62,000 bases of DNA from the NCBI GenBank assembly GCA_014529385.2, contig CM043960.1, positions 33,992,396 to 34,054,395 on the forward strand, in the 5' to 3' direction. Of the stretch, positions 21,841-33,848 are shown piece by piece; position 1 is the first letter of the stretch; the number at the start of each line of letters is the position of its first letter. The position numbers and the translations under genes are program-made. This stretch comes from Adiantum capillus-veneris. Lineage: Eukaryota > Streptophyta > Polypodiopsida > Polypodiales > Pteridaceae. The notes under the pieces are model-generated. The model ran no database searches. It was not told the origin of the DNA and saw nothing but the letters and a program-made list of their open reading frames with translations.

Positions 21841-22059
21841 CATATGTGGTAGTGATGTGTGTGAACACACTTAGAACCATCGGGGCATTTTTTCCCTCAC
21901 TAGGAGGTTTTGTCCGCCGTGCAATGTATATATACCTATCACTCTAGGGATATCTTATCTTTCATTGTGCATTAAGCAATACATACTCTCTGTTGCGTGC
22001 CTGGAGCTTCTTCATCTTCTCCAAGCTGTGTGTGTTTCCCTGCAACCCTATTTTCAACA
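21841..22059 (+). repeat. Remainder of older copia 3' LTR
   Basis: Follows the second CCATA and ends CCCTATTTTCAACA. Together with 11598-11607 this gives an LTR of about 229 bp beginning TGTT and ending AACA. It abuts, and truncates, the gypsy 3' LTR at 22062. Confidence 0.65.
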
Positions 22060-22061
22060 AA

Positions 22062-22431
22062 ATAGATTCGAAGTTTAGACAAGTACACAAATCAAATATA
22101 AATTGATCTGAAAGTACAAAGTCAAATAGTGGACACAAGGACTGGACCTGGTATATTCAAATAATGAAGGAAAGTAAACCTAGAACCAAGTGCTAATTAC
22201 AATAGAGCTGGATGACAATCAAAGTAGCAACTAGATGAGTATAATGACTCAAGACTAACTGGTCAAATACCCCAAGAATGAGAGTAGTGGGTCCTATTTA
22301 TAGGTACCCGGATTGAAGTAATTACTAGAGTAACTATTGTAGTAATTACTATAGTAACTACTACTTTGTAACTAACCAATCTGACTTAATAAGTACAAGC
22401 ACTTATATAAGGCCCATTTTCATCGTCTATA
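22062..22431 (-). repeat. Gypsy 3' LTR (truncated)
   Basis: Homologous to 33849-34227 and 35682-36068, sharing AAAGTACAAAGTCAAA, CAATAGAGCTRGATGACAATC and CCTATTTATAGGTACC-like blocks. About 40 bases at the left are missing where the older copia LTR begins. The starting TG is mutated to TA. Confidence 0.8.
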
Positions 22432-22433
22432 TA

Positions 22434-22455
22434 CATCCTCCACTTTCTTTAAATT
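22434..22455 (-). promoter_or_regulatory. Gypsy polypurine tract
   Basis: Minus strand AAAGAAAGTGGAGGATGTA lies directly before the 3' LTR. Confidence 0.6.
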
Positions 22456-22459
22456 TTGG

Positions 22460-25400
22460 TGTATTTCCAAAATTCCAGATATCCATATGATATTAGCACT
22501 TTTGATTCCGCTTATCTAGAACCTTCTTCAGTGTTGTCTTCTGAATAATCTGGGGTGGACTTGAAGTGTCCCATTTCCTTGAGCACTGGAGTCAGTGTTC
22601 TCCTACTGGATAAGTCTGTAGATAGCTTCATGCTCCAATTTCTACTTCGTAGGGAGTGTCAGTGCGTTCCAGGTTTTTGTGTCAACATCATACAAAGGTT
22701 TTTTTCTGTGGAGAGTTTGGCTTGGGTAACTTTTCACATCGTGTGTATCCAACCAGCTGGATCTGGTTTGTTGGCCTTCATCCAAGTCTCAAACAAAATT
22801 TTAATCGTTTCTTTGAATATTGCTTTGAATTCGGATTTAGAGACTGCTTTGTTGGCTAGCTCTTTCTCAGGGATCTTTGAGGCTTCAACAGACGAGCAGA
22901 GTAGTTCATTTGTATACTTTATTGAGATATAGATATGGCTCCTCCACTATGTCATCGCTTGCCTAAAGTTTATTAAATCATCTTTCACCTCTAATGCTGT
23001 TGTTTTCTATTCAGTTTCATTGAGCATGTTCGTCCATGTAACCCAGAGAGCTTTACTTTGTTTGTACCATTGTTTGATCTGGTCCACTATCCTAATGTAT
23101 CTTTGTTGATCAGCAAGTTCATTGTAGTTTGGATACAAAGCTAGGTAAAATCTAGGGAGCTCCTCATCCTTCATCAGGAATGCATATATGAGTACTAAGG
23201 AATCATGAAGTGCTTCAATATAACTCATGAAATTCTGGTTCTCTTGAATCATCATCCTTTTGTAGGATATGAACCAAAATGAAAAAGAATTTTAAATGCA
23301 GTCTATTTTGCCCAGAGGTTCATTCTCGTTTTAGGGCCTTTATAACTAGATGCATTGTTCTCCAAAACCATCATCACTTTGTGATCCAACAATCACATGG
23401 AAATATGCATCTTGGTTAAGACTGCTTTCATCTCTACTTTGATATCCTGCATACATTTTGTAAGAAGGTCAATTGCCTAATAACATTTCTAGTTGCATAA
23501 CCAAGCTTTAAACATTTATTGTAGTAAGTTGATGAGCTTGAGGGTTTACTAGCATATTGTCCATAGTCAGTACAAACCCTGGAACCATGTTTAACACTTG
23601 GATGGTATTGGTGTGCGAAGGTAGCCTACATGCTGCTTCTTCATGGTAGCTAATTATCTTCCATTTGTTTTGCCCCCACAAACAACATTTGGAACCTCTC
23701 CATATCCAAACGTAAGAATTTTCTAGAGGGCCTTCTCCTGTTGTAAATTTATGTTCAAATTGGGGCATTGGTTAGAATAATCTTAATCTTCCTTTGGATC
23801 TAATTCAATCAACACAATTTTGCCTTTATTTTCTTTGGTGAGTGCCCTACTCTGTTGCTGACTTGGTGCCTTCTCTGTCAGACCCCACTGGGTTTGATTA
23901 TCCCGATTCTGGCCTTGATTATGAGGTTGGTCTGTAGGAACATTATCATTCCCTTGTGATGGGCCATGATTTTCACATGTTGCTAACCTTGGAAATGGAG
24001 GACATGGCGGGGGGTGGTTGTTGTCATTATCCTTTGTATTCGAAGTCCCCTCCCTAGTCTCCTTGTCTCAATCTTGCTCCTCATCATCATCATCTTTGTC
24101 TTTATCCACATCATGAATCAAATGTTCGATAAGAGCATGGTTGGCCAATGTAGCAATAAAGACATCACATCAGTTAGACTCCATTTATATGCACTTAAAG
24201 GAAATTTTTGACTCTTAAATAACTCCACCTGTTGTTGGAGCGTCTTGATGGTGTTTTGGTCCTGCTCTTTTCTACATTCAAGATTGAGCAAAATAGCTTT
24301 GATGTCAAGATTTTCTTTCCTTTGTTCTTCATACCTAATACTTTACCTTTCAAGATTAACCTCTAGACGGGTGATGCCATATTATTTGATAGAGCTTCGG
24401 GCTTCCATCATCTAATCTTCATTGACTATGATGTTCCATCATGTCTAGATTGTGGCTACACAACCATGATCAATAATGGTATCTGTGCCTAATCTGTCAG
24501 TCTGGTAAGTGGCAACTGACACTTTATATGGCATAGATAACTTTCTAGATGTGCCCATACCATAGTGCCCCTCATTTTGTTCTTCTACAGAGCTTGCAAC
24601 AACTGATCCACTAAAGTTTCCACAATAGAAGAGGTAACCCTGATGGGTTGTTTAAAAGTAGTGGCCTATTCAAAACTTATTGGCAATTTAGTGGTAGTCT
24701 ATGGTGAAGTGCTTGGCAACACAATTGCTCTCTCTGTGAATGTTCCACAAGCTTTTTGAGATATTGACTCCATGGTTTGCTTACTTTGCTTTCTCTAGGC
24801 CTTGAGCTAGTCCCAAAACTCCTTTGTCAGTTTTTCCTTCTTGAGTGCTAGCTCATGTGTTCCAGCCTTTGTTTGTTCCAAATCTTTCTTGGTGTCAATT
24901 GTCATTAAAGCTGTCTACTCTGTCTGAGACTCTAGACCAGTAGTCTAGTCCTTGGGTACTTCAACTCCAGTAATCTTCAGCAAAGCATTTTGAACATTTG
25001 CGTGTATTGCAATGCATATTGGTGGCCCCGTAGAAGAATTGTCAAAGATATCATATGCTAAATAGATGATGCATTTGTACTTTTGTTGTTTCTGTCATAA
25101 CACTATTTAAGAGGATAGAACTGAGATTGATCACTGCCTTAGTATTCATGGTTCTGGCGAGAGCATGCTAAATAGATTTTCAAAGACATAAGTGGGATTA
25201 TTCTTAAGACTAATTGCTTCAACAAATTTTTAGGTTGCTTTGTGTTCCAATGCTGAAACTTGAATGCCTTGGCTCCCATATTTTTGCTTCTTTATGGCCT
25301 GAGGGGTTTCCTTCAAAATAGCTGCTAGTGGTGTTTCTTGTGTAGGGTTGGGGTTTTGAATCAAAAGGTATTCTAAAAACATGTGACAATGCTACAACAA

Positions 25401-26280
25401 TTATTTGAAGAGTCCTTCCATTGAAGTGCCTACATCAAAGTCGAAGGTATCGATAACTAGTTGGATGACTATACTATCATATGGTATCCTTGTAGCTTTG
25501 ACTACCACCTCCATTCCCCATATCTTCAGTAATGCTCACTCGTTCTATTGAAACATGTACTTACTGATGTTGTGATGGGGTACAAAACATTAGGCTTTTA
25601 TTGAGACCATGGCTTGCTATAAATCTTCACGTTATTGAGCTTCCTTATCGATTATAACTTTCGTGGCTTGAGAACCCAATGTCCCCCTTCTCACCATCAT
25701 GGAGCTCTATGACAGGCTTTGTGTGGAGAACAAAAACTCGCTTGATGATGATGATGGTGTAAACCATGAATATGCAGGTGTATTGAGATGTGCAACAATT
25801 GGAGAAGGCAAAGGTGATGCAAGAGGAGGATTCGTAGGAGAGGGCTCGATGCATGTAGGAGGTGAAGGAATGAATGTTAGGTCATGCACTCTCCTCATAG
25901 TAATCCTAATTCAAGCCATGAATGCTCCACTCTTTGCGTGCCTCAAAGTTATGTCCAATGTTATTGATATGTCGCCCATGCATTGGTCTACCTTTCTATT
26001 GATGAATGGTGGGATACTCAAAAAGATTCAATTGTTAATGCACCACCAGTGACCATTATGAGGTTCATACGCCTTTTGATTATTAAGTCTCTGGTTTTGA
26101 ACTTTGGTAATCCTCATATCATCATCTGCATACCATCCTTTAGATGTCCCAACTACTTCCGGTCTGATGATAAACTTTCTTTATCATGTCCATCTGATGG
26201 TGGAGGTTTTTTTGATTTGGAGTAGTCTAGCTTGATCTTTTCTTTGTTACAGAGCAACATTAGATCCTTGATCTTTAGAA
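22460..26280 (-). pseudogene. Unidentified post-integrase coding region of the gypsy element
   Basis: About 3.8 kb separates the integrase C-terminus from the PPT, far more than usual. On the minus strand decayed frames give Lys/Glu-rich heptad-like stretches (for example LEQTKAGTHELALKKEKLTK near 24800-24900, and NLDIKAILLNLECRKEQDQN near 24240-24330). Next come an acidic D/E run (24080) and an Asn/Gln/Pro-rich region (23830-24000). Then come open stretches 23768-23508 (Trp-rich) and 23255-23007 (helical, Y-N-E-L-A-D-Q-Q). I see no transmembrane pair or signal peptide supporting an envelope. It may be a transduced host gene or an element-specific ORF. Confidence 0.4.
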
Positions 26281-26293
26281 TATGATCATGTCC

Positions 26294-27200
26294 TTATGGA
26301 GTTGGAGGATTTTTTGATTTGGAGTAGTATAACTTAATCTTTGCTCCATTATAGAGCAACATTAGTCCATATGAATCCTTCAGTTTAGCTTTGCCATTCG
26401 AGAATACCCAATCTATCTCATTTGGTCCTGGCCATGCTATTTTCAAATTAGGTTTCTTTGGGTCTATCTTGGATTGATATAGTGAGACCAAGTCCCTTTC
26501 TTGAACTCCCTAACCTTCAACTTAGTGTCATGCCAATATTTTCTTTTCTGTTGGACCACTTCCTGCTCCAGCATTGCCCTCTGTCTGATCTCATCCAACT
26601 TCAATAGTTTATCTAGCTGATTCTTCATAGTTCATATCATGTTTAATGGCCATCGTGAGGCTAGAAATAGACAACTCCATAGGCACTACTACCTTTGTGC
26701 CATTCACCATTTGAATTGGACTCATCCCATTTGTGATCTTGTAAGCTGTTATGTAATTACAGCTCACAATGATGTCTGAAGCTTCTCATCCTAGTTATGA
26801 GGCTCTTTTTGCACAATCTTGGTCAAAATGGTCTTGATGGTTTGTTACTTCTCTTGGCTTGCCCTTTGCTTTTGGGATAATACGATGTGGTTTTTTAATG
26901 CTTGATCGAGAAAATCTCAGTCACAATCTGGATTGTCTAATTGATAAAATGGGTTTTGTGATTAGAGACTATCTCAATCAGACAACCATATCTCAATCAC
27001 AATCTGGATTGTTTCATGTGATAAAATGGTTTTTGTGATCATAGACTATATCGATCGGACACCATATTTGCACGCCACATGCTCATACAAGAAACATGCT
27101 GTCAACTTTGTTGTATTTTTGGGCAATGCCTTGGCCTCCACCCATTTGCTAACATAACATGTTGTCATAAAATCTAATATCTAACCAACCCAAATGATTT
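26294..27200 (-). pseudogene. Gypsy integrase, core remainder and GPY/F-like C-terminus
   Basis: Near 27190-27080 the frame reads Y-V-S-K-W-V-E-A-K-A-L-P-K-N-T-T-K, the block around the first catalytic Asp of Ty3/gypsy integrases. The region then decays. At 26491-26294 W-P-G-P-N-E-I-D-W-V-F-S-N-G with a later N-G-A-K-I-K-L-Y-Y matches the GPY/F module that follows the catalytic core. Multiple stops. Confidence 0.7.
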
Positions 27201-27769
27201 TCTCATATTAAACTATTCATTTAATGTGGGAGAATAGACGGGAGCAAGGGTTAGAATATAGAAATATGCTTATGGATCTGTCTCAACATGGGGCCAAGGT
27301 TAAAAGGGGTCCAAATGAGAGATGGTGTGTTAAAGAGCAATGCTACCGAATGGAGCTTAAAGACCGTAGGGTTAGCTTCATTAAAGACCTCCAAGAAATT
27401 AGTGTTCAAAATTCCTTTGACCTTAGGCAAGCTAGGGCTGACCTTGAGGTGGGAATCCTACCCAAGCATGAGGTGCTTGTTGGCTTGCTAAGTGTTAGTG
27501 GGAACCTTACCCAAAAGCTTGAGTTGTTTCTCACATGCTTAAATGACTAAGGTTCTTGAAGTATTCAATTCAACCAAATGACTTAATAAGCATAAAAGAC
27601 ACATGTTCAAATCATCCTCCACATGTGGATCTCATGATGTGCTTGAAAGCTCTTGGATAGGTTTTGAAGGGCTCCAATGAGAATTTAAATACATAAAAAT
27701 AAATAATTAAGTTCTTTCTCTCAAAGAGGAAAAAGAGGACACATGTCCAAATGAAATAATAAATATACG

Positions 27770-27772
<3 letters not shown>

Positions 27773-27829
<57 letters not shown>

Positions 27830-27884
27830 GGACCAAGCATGAGAGGGGGGTATACTCTCTCCCACACACACACACACACACACA
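27773..27884. repeat. (GA)n and (CA)n microsatellites
   Basis: GA run 27773-27827 and CA run 27864-27884 separated by GGTGGACCAAGCATGAGAGG. Confidence 0.95.
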
Positions 27885-28125
27885 CGCATTCTCTCATTGT
27901 GTGGAGTGCAAAGTGCAAGTGCTCCATCTCCTTCTCCAAGCTTGTTGAGAAGTGGAGAGCCTACACCAACACTCTTCGTTATGGAATGCAAATCCAACCA
28001 AGAGCTTCTTCATCTTCATTACTATGCTATTATGCTATGCTAAGCAAGAAGAGTGATGATAAGTGAGGAACTATTTCTTTCTCCTATGGATGATTCTTCT
28101 TCCTCTTCCGTACCCTCATTCCCCA

Positions 28126-28398
28126 CTAGCTCTCTCCACCTTCGAAGGTGTTTGAGGCCTTGGGATAGTTAATGATTTTTGCAAAGTTTATGTTAAGCTC
28201 GTGATGCATGAAGCTTTCCATTTTCATAGCATCACCAAGGTCACAAGGAACACAAAGATTGTATTGTAACAAGTCTCTCTTGCTGGGAGAATCTATAATA
28301 AAAATGCCTTTTGGAGGGGGGACCGGCTCCAAGTAAATCCGGTCCTCAACTATTGTCATGTTCTCTAATACTCTCTCTCTTGTAAACGTATTGTTCAT
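28126..28398 (-). CDS. Unidentified 90-codon open stretch
   Basis: The predicted peptide has natural composition and no low complexity (V-E-D-R-I-Y-L-E-P-V-P-P-P-K-G-I-F-I-I-D followed by N-L-C-V-P-C-D-L-G-D). It lies inside the insert that splits the gypsy integrase. I do not recognise the family. It could be an exon fragment of a captured gene or part of the inserted element. Only composition supports it. Confidence 0.3.
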   Translation of the reverse strand: MNNTFTRERVLENMTIVEDRIYLEPVPPPKGIFIIDSPSKRDLLQYNLCVPCDLGDAMKMESFMHHELNINFAKIINYPKASNTFEGGES

Positions 28399-28545
28399 GC
28401 CAAGTTAATTAAGTACTATGTTCATATTGCTACTATCAATCAAGTTCATCCTCTATGTTCTCAAAGTAATCTCACAAAATTGCTTACTCTAATTCTTTTC
28501 ATTCTGCCATTCTCAAAGTTCATAGGCCATTTCCATTACACATGT

Positions 28546-28900
28546 GGCCATCAATGTACTTATTCTTCCTTGGAGTCACCTGCTCAAATGGACCCATGAA
28601 ATCTAGACCCCACTTCATAAAAATCTCCAATGGTTGTATGATGGTCAGAGGTGTTATATCTATTGTTGTTGGTCTACCCATCCTCTGGCAATTATCACAT
28701 GTTTTGCAAAAAGCCCTAACATTTGCCATCATACTTTGTCACCATAACCTTGCATGTAGGATCTTTTTGTAAGTGATGTCAGTGGAGAAATGACCCCATG
28801 AGCTCCCGTTGTGAGCCTCATTTATCACCTGCATTCTACCTTGCATGGGTACACATCTTTTCAACATTCCATCGATTTCTATAATGTATAATGATCCACC
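28546..28900 (-). pseudogene. Gypsy integrase zinc-binding (HHCC) domain
   Basis: The frame has E-A-H/G-S-S-W-G-H followed by C-K-T-C-D-N-C-Q-R-M-G-R-P-T and G-L-D-F-M-G-P-F. This is the H-H-C-C finger and the W-G-x-D-F-x-G-P-F entry of the integrase core. It decays after N-K-Y-I at about 28550, where the insert starts. Confidence 0.85.
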
Positions 28901-29059
28901 TATAATAGTGAATTTCAGGTTCTTTATACTTAATGGTTTCTTATTGGACTACGACCAATCCTTTGGAAACACCCAAAATCGGAGAAAATCATACATATCA
29001 TACCACTTTGTCTGGCCCATTCATTGCCATGTTTTGGGATAAGTTAGCATCTACTTGTT

Positions 29060-29799
29060 CATCTCTTAACAATGCAGTTGAAATTCCTTCAGTACTTCTG
29101 GATAAAAAGTCAGTACCACAATGAGTTTTCCGTGGCTTGTGGAAGATCTTAAATCAAACTCCAGCCGCAACATCGTCCATCTCATTTACCGGCCTTGGAT
29201 CACCACCTTTGTAATCAGAAAAAGAATTCCGTGATGATCTACATAAAAGTGGAATAGCTTTTGCAACAATTAGTGTCTCAATTTGGTTGCACTAAACACC
29301 ATTCCTCGTGATTCTCGCTCAATCATGGAGTACCCCTATTCAGTGACACCAAATTTGCGACTATGAATTATATTAGGTAGTCTGTCTTCCCAACAAGCTA
29401 AGGAAAAATTGCCCCCATCACCATACTACATGCATCCACATGAACATGGAATATCGCTTCCTAGTTTGGCTGATGAAGAATTGGCTTCCTCCTCATTGCC
29501 TCTTTCAAACACTGGAAAGTAGCCTCACATTCCGAGGTCCATAAAAACTTCACTCCCTTCTGGGTCAGTTCATATAATGGCATTGCCGTTTGTTGCAACC
29601 ATGTCAATAAATCTTTTATAACAATTAATATATCTTAGGAATGAGCTCAACTAAGATACATTTTTCGGTGCTCTTGCTTGCTTTGCACATCGGACTTTGC
29701 TTTTGGCCATCTCAATCCCATTTCTAGATACAATATGCCCTAGAAGCTACCGCTTCTAGACCATAAAGGCTAACTTGAAAGGATGCAGACAAATTTGTT
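29060..29799 (-). pseudogene. Gypsy RT thumb and RNase H, heavily decayed
   Basis: A T-D-F-L-S-R block near 29100, equivalent to the A-D-x-L-S-R end of Ty3/gypsy RNase H, and short hydrophobic matches upstream are visible between stops. Assignment rests mainly on position between RT and integrase. Confidence 0.5.
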
Positions 29800-30300
29800 A
29801 TTCTATTCACCTCTCGAACACCATTTCTAAGAAATGGAGATGCATATCCCCAATTGAAAACACAGTAAAATCATTAGCAAATATCGCAAGGAACTTGTGC
29901 AAAAACTCACTAAAAATTTCCATCATGCATCGCTGAAATGTCATTGGAGCAATGCATGATCCGAATGACATTACTAAGTACATGAATGCTCCCCATTCAA
30001 TGATGAATCTTGTTTTAGCTCTATACTCTAGTGTTATCCTAAATTGATTGTAGCCACTTTGTATATCCATAAAACTATACATCTCATGCCAGCAATCTCG
30101 TCCAACATCATATCAGTGAATGGAAGCAAGAATGGGTTCTTAATGGTTTGAGCATTCGACTTTCAATAATCCACATAGACCCACAACTCCCCATTCTTCT
30201 TTGAGACAACCACCATTGGAAACAATCAATCATTGCTCACAAATTCAGTAATGAATCCCGCTTTCAGTAGATTGTTGACTCTTCCTTGACCTTCTTGGCA
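29800..30300 (-). pseudogene. Gypsy reverse transcriptase core
   Basis: From 30290 down: V-V-V-S-K-K-N-G-E-L-W-V-Y-V-D-Y, then N-P-F-L-L-P-F-T-D-M-M-L-D, then F-M-D-I-Q-S-G-Y-N-Q-F-R-I, F-I-I-E-W-G-A-F-M-Y, M-S-F-G and F-Q-R-C-M. The catalytic box, usually Y/F-x-D-D, reads F-A-N-D at about 29871-29882, so the first Asp is lost. Stops occur between segments. Confidence 0.85.
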
Positions 30301-31900
30301 TAATTTGGATATATTTTATACATGTGTAGCATCATTGTTGTGCATCTGGTTTTAGTGGTTTCATATGTTCACATACCCCTAGGCTCCCAAGCAAAAACAT
30401 CTTTATACTTTTGGAACAATTGCTTGCTTTCTCTTTAATCTTCGATTTCACATGTTTTTTTATCTTCAATATTTTTGGATTTTTTAGATTCCACTCTTCA
30501 ACTTCTTGATCATCTGGAAACAACTAATTTGGTCCACCACCCTTTTTTTTTGCCTGAGATTTATATTCCTTATCCGTCCTTGTCCTGCTACATATTCGTT
30601 AAAAGGGTTTCCTAATCTTGACAGATTCACCTTTCCATTGTGCTGGTTTGCATACGACCCTCGTTGAGTCTGAAGTCTTCAATTGTTTGACCTAATTCTT
30701 CTGGAGACCTGTTGTCCAAATTTATTGGTCCTTCTCTTGGATGAAAATCAACGAAATTCTTTGGATACTGGTCCCTCTGACATTTTGCTTTCTCCCAATC
30801 TAGCGTCTTTCCTACATAGTTCCTCTAGCCTCATCGCCTTCTTCCAACTTTTGGTGTTATTTGTTTTTGCCTAGATTCCCCTATTGGGTCCTTGGATTGT
30901 CAATGTTTGGCTTGCATAATCATGAATGGCTCATGTACTCCTGAGCCAAGGGTGTCCAACTAGCATATTCTAAGCTCCTTGCATATCTAGTACCAGAAAG
31001 ATGGTTGTGAATTTCTCCTTGAATGGAGCTAGTTTCATTTCTTGAATCCCTAGCTTTTGTTTGGCAACTGTGAATCCGGAATCTATAAATCAATATAAAT
31101 TTGGTGCAACAAACCACATATTGTATTGAAACACTTTGTTCCATGGCCCATAAGTAATGAGAGAGAGTGTACAATTGAGAGAGATAAATTTAAATCCATG
31201 GATCGTACAATACAAAAATATATGTTTACAAGTAGGATGTTTACAATTTTCGATTGGATAATTTCCATGAGCAGAAAATACAAGACCGCCACTGTCTACA
31301 AATGTGAATACAATAAACAAAAATCTAGGCATCATCTCACTAAACAACTGAAAACACATTTATGAGTTGAGCTCTAACATATCCAAATGCTCACTCATAT
31401 TTTGAAAAGTATTTCTTTGCCTAGATGGTTGCTTCAAAAGTTTTTGCGCATTATATTGACAATCCAAGGATGTTCACTCTAGTCCCGCCATTCCAATATC
31501 ATACCTGATAGTGGATCCCATTGTTTTTTTAGCTTGAAATCTATCTGAATGACTAGTACTTCAATATCCTTTATTTCGGATAGATCCACGGCCGTAGCTT
31601 CTGATGCTCATTTATAGAATCTCATAATGGACATCGAACAGACCTTTCTAGTACTAGATTTGCAAGGAGTTTACAATATGCTATTGGGACTCCCTTGTCA
31701 TAGCTTCTGAATGCTTTATTTAGTAAGGTATGTCCGATGTCCTCCAATTATATAATGAGCTTTTGAATTCTTTCACAAACCTTAACATAGATTTCATCTT
31801 GCTCATTCCCAGAGGTGTTGTCTAAACTGGAGGATCTTCCCTCCAGGTAGTTGTCTTTGTAGTGCCATGCCTCTATTGGCCTATAGTGTCCCTTGGCTAA
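30301..31900 (-). pseudogene. Gypsy gag/protease interval, unresolved
   Basis: By position this should hold the protease between gag and RT. Only short open stretches occur, and no D-T/S-G motif could be confirmed. A plus-strand open frame at 31126-31365 is not supported. Confidence 0.4.
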
Positions 31901-33180
31901 TAGATCCTTAGGTGAGGAATCAGATTGTTGCTGCTGAACATTTTTCATCCTCATTTTTTTTAATGAGCCTCATTCAAGTCTACCTTGACTTGCCAAACCT
32001 CTTCTTTTAGGCACTCCTCTGAGGCCTTCATTGATTATTTAGCTTTCCTTCCAGCTTCCACCTTACCAATTTCACTTTTTGGGAGCTATCTCTTCAGGAC
32101 CTCTAAGAGCTTTGGGAAAGCCTTTGGATGGTCATAGTCTATGAGCATTAGGCTACTTGGCATCTTCTTATCTATATCCTCCGTGATTTTGGCTTCCAAA
32201 GTCCTCTGCTCCTGCCACTTGTCGACCTTTGTGGACTTCTAGATAGCCCTCTACTTCTCCCATCTCTAAGCCTCTTCAATTTGTTTTGTTTCCTTAACCG
32301 ACTCCTCTAGTAACTCTTCAATCACGACTCCAACACTCTTGGTGATCACATGCACCAAAATTGGGTCGATCGCTTTCCCTTTAGACACCTCAGTTGCTTT
32401 TGGATGTGTTGGTGCTATCATAGAGACATCCTTGACTTTCTTAGATTGATGCATTTGAATATTGTTTGCAGTATGTGCAATGGCAACATTGTTCTTTTGA
32501 CTTACATTTCATACACTAGGTCTCGACTTTACATATTGTTGGTCTAATCTTTGATGCTTGTGAAATTTTCTTTGACATTGCTTCAATTTTCTTTGTCCAG
32601 GACCCCTTTTTCTTAGTCTTTGCTTGAGTGTCTCATTCACTCTCAGACAAAATTAAACTAGATCTAGAACTTGACTCCATCGATGACTCACTATCACTCA
32701 AGGCTCTTCTTCTTTTGTGGCCTCTCTCCTTCTTGACCTGTTGCTCCAACTTCAAAGCTCTTTGTACCAGATCATTGAACTTCTTCATCGATGTTGGTAC
32801 CTCCTATTCCCTAAGATTCTTGCTTTTAAACCCGCTCAAGGACCAGGCACACAATTTTTCTTTTGATGGTAGTTCACTCATCTGTCTAGTGAGTTCTTTA
32901 ATCTTCTCCACCACATAACTCCTAACCGACAACTTGCCCTGCTTGATCTTGTCCACTTCACATAGTATATCTTCATCTCCTTTGTTGTCGTTGTATTCCA
33001 GACAAAATGCATTTTATTAGTTTATTGTATGTCCAAAGTTTGTAGACAAGATAGTGGCAGTACCACTTCCTTGCTGCATCCTTTAGTGTCTGTGGAAGAA
33101 ATCACACATTCATCCTCATCAATGTCCTTTAATTCTACATATTGCTCAAATGCTTGTATATGAACATTTGGGTCATCCTT
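31901..33180 (-). pseudogene. Gypsy gag, middle and C-terminal part
   Basis: The decayed frame contains L-V-Q-R-A-L-K-L-E-Q-Q-V-K-K-E-R-G-H-K-R-R, typical of the gag region before the nucleocapsid. Lys/Glu-rich stretches (32454-32266) and a Gln-run segment at 31954-31748 follow. A full CCHC knuckle was not found. Confidence 0.5.
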
Positions 33181-33261
33181 TTTCCCACCTTAAAATGTTA
33201 GAAAGGAAGTTTTTGGATCATTAGAGTGTTCCTCATGACTGAACCTATGATGGTTTGATTC

Positions 33262-33739
33262 TCACTCTATGTGTCTGGACTTTTCTTTATGATCAGACTT
33301 CTTCTCTCTCAACCTGTGTTTATTATAGTGATCCGTCTTAGCATCCCATCTATCATTATATTGATCATCTATTTCAATTACAATGTCTGTGTCATTTCTC
33401 TTATATAACTTTCGATGTGCCATTTTTTTGCTTCGCCAACTACCATTACTGGCATCAGTATGAGCCTTCATTTTACCCTTCTTGTATGATTTGTGAGACC
33501 CATGCAAATAAGAGCGTCTTTTAGTCCTCTCTGAATGCCTTCTCCTTGCCTGAGAAGAGCGTTGAGAGCCCCCAAGCCCATCGGTATCGATTAGGGTCGA
33601 CATCCATGTTCTCATTCTGAAAGTTAGGTTCACCATCAAAGCCCTGCTTCAATTCTTCAGCCATCTTAATGATATGATCCTGTCCCTCAGTGAATATTGT
33701 GGTGGGTCTCCTCCCTCTTGCTAATTGTTTGGGCGGCAT
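33262..33739 (-). pseudogene. Gypsy gag N-terminus
   Basis: The frame opens with M-P-P-K-Q-L-A-R-G-R-R-P-T-T-I-F at 33739, about 110 bases inside the 5' LTR. It continues, after a frame change, as an Arg/Lys/His-rich stretch to 33262 (K-R-R-S-Y-L-H-G-S-H-K-S-Y-K-K-G). The same sequence recurs in the duplicated copy near 35570-35000 with other lesions, supporting a real coding start. Confidence 0.6.
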
Positions 33740-33848
33740 TGTGAATATTCCAAATTCCAAGTGGGAGATAGGTTCATATCAAGAGCTTGAGCATCTCACC
33801 ATGATCACCAAGAATGGAATGAGCTAGTCACCTCTGATAGCTATTTTA

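Larger units (their letters stand above)
27205..28545. mobile_element. About 1.3-kb insertion splitting the gypsy integrase
   Basis: The integrase motif breaks after N-K-Y-I at about 28550 and resumes with Y-V-S-K-W at about 27190, so the sequence between is foreign. It contains a (GA)n tract (27773-27827), a (CA)n tract (27864-27884) and two unrelated open stretches (27224-27550 plus, 28398-28126 minus). No LTR, terminal repeat or target duplication was recognised, so its class is unknown. Confidence 0.6.

Noticed and set aside
22460-26280. Envelope-like gene of a gypsy (errantivirus or Athila type)
   Set aside because: Position fits, but no signal peptide, furin-like site or membrane segment could be seen in the decayed frames.
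27224-27550. 108-codon plus-strand ORF in the gypsy insert
   Set aside because: No recognisable domain; two overlapping frames are similarly open, which suggests chance.
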